Part shown: positions 29,754 through 36,001 of the stretch, piece by piece
Position numbering within the stretch: position 1 is the stretch's first letter
How the letters are laid out: each line of letters begins with the position of its first letter
NCBI RefSeq assembly: GCF_947259545.1
Contig: NZ_CAMYMK010000001.1
Span: 1 to 36,001 of the forward strand
Length of the DNA: 36,001 nt
From: an uncultured Marinobacter sp.
Lineage (GTDB): Bacteria > Pseudomonadota > Gammaproteobacteria > Pseudomonadales > Oleiphilaceae
Direction: 5' to 3'
The notes under the pieces: model-generated
Databases searched by the model: none
Seen by the model: only the letters and a program-made list of their open reading frames with translations
Told to the model about the DNA's origin: nothing
Translations under genes and position numbers: made by a program

Positions 29754-30452
29754 TCAGGATGCCAGTTCCGGCAGAAAGGAGGTATCAACCCAATACTGCC
29801 TGGGGTTGGTCGGGTTGATATAAACAGGGATCGACTCACTGGAGATATGGTCTGAAGGATCGAACCAGAGGTTATCACTTCTGAATACATGAAGATCTGA
29901 AGTAACCGGGTTCTGCCACTGACACACTATCTGGTAAGGACTCTTGCCATTCATGACGAGCCCCTCGTTCCTTTCCACCCCCTGATAGCGAGATTGAACC
30001 AGCTGTCCGGTTTCGCGCAGTTTTGCCGCACTCCCGTTCCTGATGGCCGGCACCACAAACATACCAGCGCCGACCAGAAAGAAAACTCCTCCAATCCCAC
30101 CGACAATAAGGGCAACGCCCCAAAGCGAGAAGAAACCGTCGATACGTGCAGACTCCGGTTCACCCGGAGCAAAAAGCACACGAACTTCCTCGCCACGGCT
30201 GTAACTCGGAGGATTGCTGCCGCTTGAAGACTGAAACTCCATCGGCGCGCCCGGCTCATACTCGAATCGGACAATGGGATAATAGGCGTTGGAATCACTG
30301 GACCGCGAGCGAATCAGATCAGTCACAACCCCGGGCTTGGCTGTTGCGGTTTCAAGAAAGGTTGACGTGCTCTGGAATGCGAAAAAGGCACCGGCCAGCA
30401 TGCCGAAGCCCACGAGCGTAAAGATCACCCGCAGGGTGTTGAAGGTTTTCAT
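29754..30452 (-). CDS. DUF3592 membrane protein of unknown function
   Basis: A 232-residue protein with two predicted spans, at about 8-27 (RVIFTLVGFGMLAGAFFAF) and about 109-135 (LWGVALIVGGIGGVFFLVG). Between them is an extracytoplasmic beta-rich DUF3592 region with YYPIVRFEYEPG, SYSRGEEVRVLFAPGEPESARID and a second, similar segment after span two (IVCQWQN, SIPVYINPTNPRQYWVD). The ATG at 30452 was chosen because AAAGGAAC precedes it and it leads straight into the first span. The frame is open 20 codons further. Function is unknown. It has its own promoter and is not clearly linked to the neighbouring secretion genes. Confidence 0.8.
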   Translation of the reverse strand: MKTFNTLRVIFTLVGFGMLAGAFFAFQSTSTFLETATAKPGVVTDLIRSRSSDSNAYYPIVRFEYEPGAPMEFQSSSGSNPPSYSRGEEVRVLFAPGEPESARIDGFFSLWGVALIVGGIGGVFFLVGAGMFVVPAIRNGSAAKLRETGQLVQSRYQGVERNEGLVMNGKSPYQIVCQWQNPVTSDLHVFRSDNLWFDPSDHISSESIPVYINPTNPRQYWVDTSFLPELAS

Positions 30453-30480
30453 ATCAGTTCCTTTGATGATTATTTCCTTA

Positions 30481-30503
30481 CCCGAGAACGGCCTGTTCTC
30501 GGG
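30481..30503 (-). other. Hairpin at the predicted 5' end of the DUF3592 transcript
   Basis: CCCGAGAAC (30481-30489) pairs perfectly with GTTCTCGGG (30495-30503) around five bases. Because the -10 is at 30512-30517, the transcript should begin within a few bases of this stem, about 30 bases before the ATG. Confidence 0.6.
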
Positions 30504-30511
30504 GAGTGGCA

Positions 30512-30540
30512 ATTATACGCAGATCTTATTTTCTTGAAAG
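30512..30540 (-). promoter_or_regulatory. DUF3592 gene promoter
   Basis: A perfect TATAAT (30512-30517, minus strand) is 17 bases from CTTTCA (30535-30540), which matches 3 of 6 at the -35. Confidence 0.6.
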
Positions 30541-30622
30541 CCATAAAGCTTTGTTATCACTATGCAGAGAACGGCAACATCCACTTATTCAGGTGGTATT
30601 CTTGGGTAGTGAAAAGATAGAC

Positions 30623-30651
30623 TTGGCCCATATTTACCCGACAGTTAGAAT
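30623..30651 (+). promoter_or_regulatory. Promoter of the FGE-fold lipoprotein gene
   Basis: TTGGCC (30623-30628), a 17-base spacer and TAGAAT (30646-30651) match the sigma-70 consensus at 4 of 6 and 5 of 6. It ends 42 bp before the ATG, so this gene is expressed separately from the convergent secretion operon. Confidence 0.6.
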
Positions 30652-30693
30652 ACTGCTCCTGCTTTATAAGCCATCCAATGGACTGGATTCAAA

Positions 30694-31572
30694 ATGACTA
30701 CCTCTCGTATCCCAAAATCTCTGCTGTTTGCTTCTTCCCTGACGATCCTGGGCGGCTGCGATGCCATCAACGATTGGCATGCCCTCGAGATGGTCCAGCG
30801 CAATATGGACTACATGGTGTTGGTTGAGGGCGGTGAATTCCTGATGGGCAACCCGGGCGGCTGGGCCATGGGAGCCGACACCATACCGGCCCATCAAGTG
30901 GTGCTGGATGATTTCTATATCCAGAAGTACGAAGTGACCCAGGGGGATTTTGAGGTTTTTGTGAAGGCTTCAGGTCACAAGATCAAAGCACGCTTTTACG
31001 AAGACAAACAAAGCGAGTCCCCTGAACGCTTCGCAGGTGAGCTTCCAGCTCCCGTATCCTGGCATGACGCCAAGGCGTTCTGTCTGTGGCTCGGGAAACA
31101 GTCTGGCCACAACGTGGACTTGCCTACCGAAGCACAGTGGGAATATGCCGCACGGTCTGGTGGCAGACCATTGCGTCACGCCACCGATAACGGGGAGCTG
31201 GAACCAGGGCGCAATATAAGCAGCACCAGTGGCCCTGCCTGGTCCTTGCACAGCGACTTCCAGAAACTCCCTGAACCTCCCGGTCGTTATCAGCCCAACC
31301 CCCAGGGCTTATATGATATGTCCGGCAATGTCGCTGAGTGGGTAAACGACTACTACCACGCCGATTACTACCAGAATTCAGCGAGAATCAATCCCACGGG
31401 CCCAGAAACAGGCAAATCAGTTACCGTCGGGCCAGGCTTCAAAGAGCCTGAAAGAGTTATGCGTGGCGGGGACTACCGAGGTCACATTATCAACAGTTCG
31501 ACTGTTTCCCGACGAGTCGTGCCTGAGTCAAGCGTGCCTTTGACCGGCGGGTTCCGCTGCACAAGGAACTAA
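30694..31572 (+). CDS. FGE/SUMF1-fold lipoprotein, candidate immunity protein
   Basis: A 292-residue lipoprotein: signal LLFASSLTILGGC places the lipidated Cys at 22, followed by Asp at +2, an inner-membrane retention signal in E. coli. The rest is one FGE-sulfatase domain, with VEGGEFLMGNPGG, YEVTQGDFEVFV, VSWHDAKAFCLWLG, LPTEAQWEYAARSGG, GLYDMSGNVAEWVNDYY and the terminal GGFRC. The paired cysteines of true formylglycine-generating enzymes, which should follow RGG, are absent (RGGDYRGHIINSS), so sulfatase activation is unlikely. It converges on a putative type VI effector gene, 18 bp stop to stop. Lipoproteins of this fold commonly accompany VgrG/DUF4123 effectors. The immunity role is an inference from that context. 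Confidence 0.75.
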   Translation: MTTSRIPKSLLFASSLTILGGCDAINDWHALEMVQRNMDYMVLVEGGEFLMGNPGGWAMGADTIPAHQVVLDDFYIQKYEVTQGDFEVFVKASGHKIKARFYEDKQSESPERFAGELPAPVSWHDAKAFCLWLGKQSGHNVDLPTEAQWEYAARSGGRPLRHATDNGELEPGRNISSTSGPAWSLHSDFQKLPEPPGRYQPNPQGLYDMSGNVAEWVNDYYHADYYQNSARINPTGPETGKSVTVGPGFKEPERVMRGGDYRGHIINSSTVSRRVVPESSVPLTGGFRCTRN

Positions 31573-31590
31573 ACGTACCTCGCACAACTG

Positions 31591-34314
31591 TTACGAGTAT
31601 AACCCTGAGAGCCACTGTTCCGTTTGTTCAGCCTTTGAGGATCTGTAAAGGAACCTCAAAATCAAGTTAATGTAGTTGTTCTTCAGATCCGCCAGGCTAC
31701 CTTTGATGCCATCATCCTGCCCCATGCGCCGGAGAATTTCAGTAAATTCCCGGTGCCCCCCGGCAGTGCTGAGCACTACGAAAGCGGCCGCTGCCATTTG
31801 CTCGAAATCCGCATTATTGGTGCGCTTCGTCTGTGAAGCATTTCGTGAAAACAAGTGGAGCACTTCGGCCTTGGCCTCTGGCGTGTAGTTAGCCACGTCT
31901 GCTTGCACAACCCTGTTTGCTGCATCAACTGCTTCCAAGTAGCTTTCTTGGACCGATCTCCAGTAGTCTTGCAGCCGGTCAAGTGGCCAAGACGCTAAAT
32001 TTACCAGATCATCACCACTGATTGCCTGAACACGCAGCATCAGAGATATAAGCGAAAATGCCTGGCCGTCTATCCACTCCAGGAATCGGAAATCGGACTG
32101 TTCCAGAGACCAGCGCACAAATTGGATGAGTTCTACAATCTGCGGGCCGTTTAGTTCCGCCGCAACTCCACCACCAGCGCCGGGCCCCAGCACCAAGTGA
32201 CCTTTCAAGGTCATGTAGAGCCGCCGATTGTCCGAAAGCCCAACCTTGAACTCAAACCCGGCACCAAGTCCTGCAGAAAGAGCGATTTCAGGTTTAACCT
32301 CCAGCAGAGACTGAAAGGCCTTATCCGCCTCATCCCGGTTTTCCTGCTCGTTCTCCGAAATGGATCCGACCTGACCTTCGCCCTGTTCGTCTTGAACTTC
32401 TGCGTATGCCGTCTTCCATTTCACGCTGAAGGCCGCTTCGTTCTTCAGGGTGCCGCCGGCGAACACCTCGCCGCCGGCGTCTCCGGTGATGCCCACATTC
32501 CCGGGAGCCGTGGAGGCCTTCACGTTGGCGGCCAGGGATGCACAGGCTCCGGCGAAACCCTGGATGGCGCATTCCACATCGGTGCGGAGGTGGCCACAAT
32601 GCAGGCGCACCAGCTCACCTTTCCGGTCCTGGTATTCCAGCCGCAGGGGCATTCCGTCGGCATTTGGCAACTGGGCCTTGAGCGAAGCCTTGCCCTCCAG
32701 CAAGCTGTAGGCGCTTTCCATCTTGCCGCCCACGTGAACTTCCTCTTTCACCGGGTTGTATGAGGCAGATAATCCGGCCTGGGCGGCAAAGCGGAACATC
32801 TGCGCCTCGGCCTCCGCAGAGAATCGCCCGTCTTCCGTCGCAATCTCTTCCTTGAACAGCTCAATATTGAGCTGGTTGAAGAAATTGTCTTCCTTGCTTT
32901 TCCATTCGGCAATCTTGAGTTTTAGTTCCCGGTTCGTCTGCAAGGCATTACGGGCTTGTGAACCTGCCTCCCGGAAGCGGCCGGCGGACATGGCTTGCTT
33001 CACGTCTGCCGTAGTCAGTGGCTGCCAGCCCTTGCGGAATCGCTGCAGTGCCTCCCGGTGAATATAGCGGTATCCGGATTCACTTGTGCGCTTGATTTCC
33101 ACCACATTCCAGGCCCGGGTATCACCAACATTCGGGCTGGCAAATATATCGTTTTTTGACGGTGGGCTGGTTTCAACCAAATAGCTCAGAGCCTGCTCTT
33201 GTTCCGTGATGAGATTTTTCTTCTCATCCTGAAGCTCACGGTAACGCTCGACTTCCCCCGTATCGACCAGGCTCCACAGGGATGGGGTCGGATCACTCCT
33301 GACAACGTAGTCGGCGAACTCACGCCACCACGCGGGATCAGGCGTGGCTTCGATGTCGTTCAGCCGTTGCTGCCTTTGTACCAGTGCATTCATGTCCGAA
33401 CTGGCAATGAATTCCGGCCAACGTGTGCGTGCTTTGAGTGTATCGGTTTCATGAGCCAGTTGGGCGACTGTCTCGGCCTCCTGAGTGCCCGATGCCTGAG
33501 CAACCCGATAGGTAACCTCCGCCTCCAGCGCTGCCCGAAGAAACTTCAGTCGCTCATCCAGAGCTTCGTAGTTTTTCTGTTCGGAATCGACGTTGCTCCT
33601 GCGCGCCTCCAGCACGGTGTCGATATCGGGCAATGTCTGCTCCAGCTCGTGGGACAGAGTCCGGAAAATACGGATGGTTATCAGGTCCTTGGGATTGTTG
33701 CTGGACTGTCGGTACATCGGTCTCAGAACCTCGCGCTGGATTTGTCCCAGCTCCTCTCTAATCCGCTCCCGTCGCCGTTGCTGGCGATCCAGGCGCTGCT
33801 GTGCCTGCTGCCAGCGTGCCTGATACTCATCCAGTAATTCCTGAGCCGTGGTGCTGGAAGAAGTCGGTGGCAATGCGTCAAGATCCTTCAACGTCCGCCA
33901 GACTTCCTCCTTGGCTGCTGGAATCCGGTCCTCCGGTCCACTCTCCGCTTGTTGCAGATCCTGCAAAGGCGCCTGCAAGGCTTCAATAGCTTTGTCCAGC
34001 TCATTTCGTTGCCGTTCGGTCAGGGCATGCACCGATCCTGTCTCCCCGGTAATGTGGACCAGTTCCACAAGCTCTACCTGGCAGTCAGTGCAGGAGGCCT
34101 CGGTAGAGCTTGTGTCGCTCGCAGACCTGGGCGGTGGAAGATCCTCTGAACTGGCTGAACTATTTGCCGGGATATTCAGTTTCCAACCAACCTGAATCAG
34201 GTCAGGATCCTTAATTATGGGGTTACGGGCCTGAATCTCCAATGCCGGGACCTGATAGCGCTGTGCAATCTGCGACAAAGTGTCTCCTGCCCGTACTTCA
34301 TGCTGCTGGGACAT
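31591..34314 (-). CDS. LysM-domain putative type VI secretion effector
   Basis: A 907-residue protein with no signal peptide. LysM at 4-49 ([18 protein letters not shown] to VGWKLNIP) is a peptidoglycan-binding module. A Ser-rich linker and CTDC pair (75-78) lead to long charged coiled-coil helices (about 98-300). From about 495, FSAEAEAQMFRFAAQAGL, HVGGKMESAYSLLEGKASL and FAGACASLAANVKAS resemble, from memory, the region before the pore in VasX/BTH_I2691-type T6SS effectors. A Gly-rich hydrophobic part (about 703-735) and a helical C-terminus follow. The start overlaps the DUF4123 adaptor gene by 17 bases, and CAGGA lies just upstream. vgrG, adaptor and effector in one minus-strand operon indicate delivery on the VgrG spike. 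The toxic activity is unknown, and pore formation is only a suggestion. Confidence 0.7.
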   Translation of the reverse strand: MSQQHEVRAGDTLSQIAQRYQVPALEIQARNPIIKDPDLIQVGWKLNIPANSSASSEDLPPPRSASDTSSTEASCTDCQVELVELVHITGETGSVHALTERQRNELDKAIEALQAPLQDLQQAESGPEDRIPAAKEEVWRTLKDLDALPPTSSSTTAQELLDEYQARWQQAQQRLDRQQRRRERIREELGQIQREVLRPMYRQSSNNPKDLITIRIFRTLSHELEQTLPDIDTVLEARRSNVDSEQKNYEALDERLKFLRAALEAEVTYRVAQASGTQEAETVAQLAHETDTLKARTRWPEFIASSDMNALVQRQQRLNDIEATPDPAWWREFADYVVRSDPTPSLWSLVDTGEVERYRELQDEKKNLITEQEQALSYLVETSPPSKNDIFASPNVGDTRAWNVVEIKRTSESGYRYIHREALQRFRKGWQPLTTADVKQAMSAGRFREAGSQARNALQTNRELKLKIAEWKSKEDNFFNQLNIELFKEEIATEDGRFSAEAEAQMFRFAAQAGLSASYNPVKEEVHVGGKMESAYSLLEGKASLKAQLPNADGMPLRLEYQDRKGELVRLHCGHLRTDVECAIQGFAGACASLAANVKASTAPGNVGITGDAGGEVFAGGTLKNEAAFSVKWKTAYAEVQDEQGEGQVGSISENEQENRDEADKAFQSLLEVKPEIALSAGLGAGFEFKVGLSDNRRLYMTLKGHLVLGPGAGGGVAAELNGPQIVELIQFVRWSLEQSDFRFLEWIDGQAFSLISLMLRVQAISGDDLVNLASWPLDRLQDYWRSVQESYLEAVDAANRVVQADVANYTPEAKAEVLHLFSRNASQTKRTNNADFEQMAAAAFVVLSTAGGHREFTEILRRMGQDDGIKGSLADLKNNYINLILRFLYRSSKAEQTEQWLSGLYS

Positions 34315-35176
34315 AGTCCTGCTTCCTTATGCTTTCCATAGCGGTAAGCCTCTCACTGGCTGACCATTGCTCCTGCAATAAAACTTCCTGGTACGGCTTA
34401 TCTCTGGGGAAGGCATCACCGTGTCTGATGGCCAGCCGCAACCAACGCTCCTGGTCCGACACCGTGTTTACCCCTGATCCATGAGCCTCCAGCAAACAAT
34501 TCAGAACCCAAACTATGGGATCTTTGCACGAAGTCAGACTGCTTCCGTAATAGTTGGCAAAGCTCTCTGCCTGGGCGGCCATTCGGTAAGGGGAAATTTG
34601 TCGAAGCTGCTCTTCACTGACCGAGATTAAGCTATAGTCCTTGGTTGCAGCGCTATCGGTCGCCATAGTTGTTCGAGTTCGCCACTTCAGGCCATCATGC
34701 CAGGACCACTGCTCGTCTGGAGGCATAAATTGACGCAGCTGCACTTGGCCCATGACGCACAATAGCGGTCCAAGCATTCTGGGCTCGTAAAAGCGCAATA
34801 GCCGCGCGCGCCCCGCCCCAAACAACCACTGCTGGCAGCGATCTCGCAGGTTCGTAGCGTCCAGCGACGTCTGGATCATGATGCCCAGGGGGCGGGATTC
34901 CAAATCAACCGCAAGCTGTTGCGTGAAAGTACCGCAGTTTCGCAAGTCAACCAGAATGGGGCCACTAGCCCAGTCTGTTTGCCATTCGGTGCCCTCAAAG
35001 AGACTCCACCACTCAATAGGCTCGTTGGCCATGGCTCTGTAGAGTCGCGGCAATAAGTCGTGGGCTATAGCAAGGTCAACAATGGCATATGAAGTTGCCT
35101 CCGGCTTGTCACCTTGGGGGACCGTATCCTCAAGCGTGGTTATGTAGAATGCAGCGTCCATGCTCATCGTACTCAC
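34298..35176 (-). CDS. DUF4123-domain type VI effector adaptor (Tap/TEC family)
   Basis: Adaptor that in characterised systems binds an effector and loads it on the VgrG tip. It has 292 residues. The DUF4123 domain covers about 25-150: [48 protein letters not shown] and the hallmark [15 protein letters not shown]. The rest is a less conserved helical tail. The start is uncertain: GTG at 35176, ATG at 35167 or ATG at 35161. None has a strong ribosome site and all lie inside the end of vgrG, so translation is probably coupled to vgrG. It overlaps the effector gene by 17 bases, marking that gene as its cargo. Confidence 0.85.
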   Translation of the reverse strand: MSTMSMDAAFYITTLEDTVPQGDKPEATSYAIVDLAIAHDLLPRLYRAMANEPIEWWSLFEGTEWQTDWASGPILVDLRNCGTFTQQLAVDLESRPLGIMIQTSLDATNLRDRCQQWLFGAGRARLLRFYEPRMLGPLLCVMGQVQLRQFMPPDEQWSWHDGLKWRTRTTMATDSAATKDYSLISVSEEQLRQISPYRMAAQAESFANYYGSSLTSCKDPIVWVLNCLLEAHGSGVNTVSDQERWLRLAIRHGDAFPRDKPYQEVLLQEQWSASERLTAMESIRKQDYVPAA

Positions 35177-36001
35177 ATTGGGAAATGGCCAAGTTACCTG
35201 AATCCGCAGCTTCTTTTAGTAAGCTGGCTCTCGAGACCTCGGGACTCGCGTCATGCCTCTGATTCGTGCCAGCCAATACTGCTCCATCCTTGTTAGAGAT
35301 AACATCTTCCGGTATTGACTGCGGAGAGTCTGGAATCCGGACCGACGCAGCACTCCCACTCCCCGGCCCTCCCCCGGAATTCATCTTCACCATCGGCCCT
35401 GAAACCGTCACGCCACTGGGGTCCACTTTCACAAAACTACCCCCGGCCTTGAGGGTTACTTCCGCACCCGCTTCGATCACAATTTTCATGCCGGCCTTGT
35501 GGTGGATTTCGCTGCCAGCTTCGACGAACTGGTTCTTGCCCTGTTTGCTGTGATGGCTGCCGTTAACGGTGAGGCTGACGTCGCCTCCGATGGCTTCACG
35601 TTTCTCCCCATCCACCGTGGCGTGGTCATTGCCCTTGATGTGGGCGTTGCGGTGGTTTTCCACGGTGAGGTGGCTGTCATTCTTGATGACTTCGGTGCGG
35701 TTGTGTTCGGTCAGCAGGTCCAGGTCTTTCTGGGCGTGGACATAGATCTGCTCTTTGTCTGCTTCGTCCTCAAATCTGAGCTCGTTGCTACCCTCGCCCT
35801 TGTGGGTCTGGGTTTTGAGGGTGGTGCGGGTCTTGTGTTCCGGCAGCGCGTACGGCGGTGTGTTGGTGGCGTGATAGGTCCGGCCGGTAATGATCGGCTG
35901 GTCCGGATCGCCGTCCAGGAAAGAGACGATGACTTCGTGGCCGATTCTCGGTAAGGCCATGAACCCATACTGGCCGCCGGCCCAGCCCTGGCTGACTCGC
36001 A
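35130..36001 (-). CDS. vgrG: Type VI secretion spike protein VgrG (C-terminal part; N-terminus beyond the window)
   Basis: Trimeric needle tip of the type VI secretion machine. The visible 290 residues begin inside the gp5-like OB-fold ([20 protein letters not shown], then [19 protein letters not shown]). Next comes [33 protein letters not shown] in two contiguous conserved blocks, and the beta-helix built of short repeats ([25 protein letters not shown]). After the helix (ending [15 protein letters not shown]) is an extension of about 75 residues, ending [15 protein letters not shown], with no recognisable enzyme domain. The stop lies inside the DUF4123 gene. The frame stays open to the window end. 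The extension probably serves adaptor or effector docking. Confidence 0.93.
   Translation of the reverse strand, partial: RVSQGWAGGQYGFMALPRIGHEVIVSFLDGDPDQPIITGRTYHATNTPPYALPEHKTRTTLKTQTHKGEGSNELRFEDEADKEQIYVHAQKDLDLLTEHNRTEVIKNDSHLTVENHRNAHIKGNDHATVDGEKREAIGGDVSLTVNGSHHSKQGKNQFVEAGSEIHHKAGMKIVIEAGAEVTLKAGGSFVKVDPSGVTVSGPMVKMNSGGGPGSGSAASVRIPDSPQSIPEDVISNKDGAVLAGTNQRHDASPEVSRASLLKEAADSGNLAISQCEYDEHGRCILHNHA

Noticed and set aside
30694..31572. Active formylglycine-generating enzyme for sulfatases
   Set aside because: The active-site cysteine pair after RGG is missing and no sulfatase gene is nearby.

Overview
The window is a chromosomal segment of a gammaproteobacterium, most likely Marinobacter or a close marine relative. 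The basis is protein style and the gene order pilM-N-O-P-Q / ponA / malic enzyme / rpmE / priA / argS / SPOR protein / hslVU, which I recall from Pseudomonas and its relatives. The species is an inference. Gene density is high and no gap between genes exceeds about 265 bp. I saw no rRNA, tRNA, CRISPR array or insertion sequence.

Region 1 (1-2833, minus strand) is aroK-aroB-damX: two shikimate-pathway enzymes and a cell-division protein cut off by the window edge. The visible end of damX is a hexanucleotide tandem repeat coding for Pro-Glu dipeptides. Region 2 (2959-7895, minus) is pilMNOPQ, the type IV pilus alignment subcomplex and secretin. An intrinsic terminator closes it and aroK has a candidate promoter of its own. 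Region 3 (8090-10588, plus) is the class A penicillin-binding protein PBP1a, divergent from pilM. A perfect 18-bp-stem bidirectional terminator separates it from a short malic enzyme (minus). rpmE follows on the minus strand, then priA, argS and an FtsN-like SPOR protein on the plus strand, then hslVU behind a very good heat-shock (sigma-32) promoter match.

Region 4 (19272-27297) holds a REP-like hairpin pair, a patatin-family protein with Asn where the catalytic Ser should be, the rppH-ptsP pair, a HAD phosphatase with a TTG start, an RlmI-like rRNA methyltransferase, gcvH and the regulator metR. The methyltransferase gene is bracketed by two 112-bp fold-back elements in opposite orientation. 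They share a core built on CATCCATG but have different, self-complementary arms. metR is divergent from metE, with a perfect TGAA-N5-TTCA MetR box between them.

Region 5 (29754-36001) is accessory: a DUF3592 membrane protein and then the end of a type VI secretion island. On the minus strand, overlapping genes run vgrG (partial), DUF4123 adaptor and a 907-residue LysM-containing putative effector. Converging on it, from its own promoter, is a lipoprotein with a formylglycine-generating-enzyme fold that lacks the catalytic cysteines, which is a candidate immunity protein. This module and the fold-back pair are the most interesting parts of the window.
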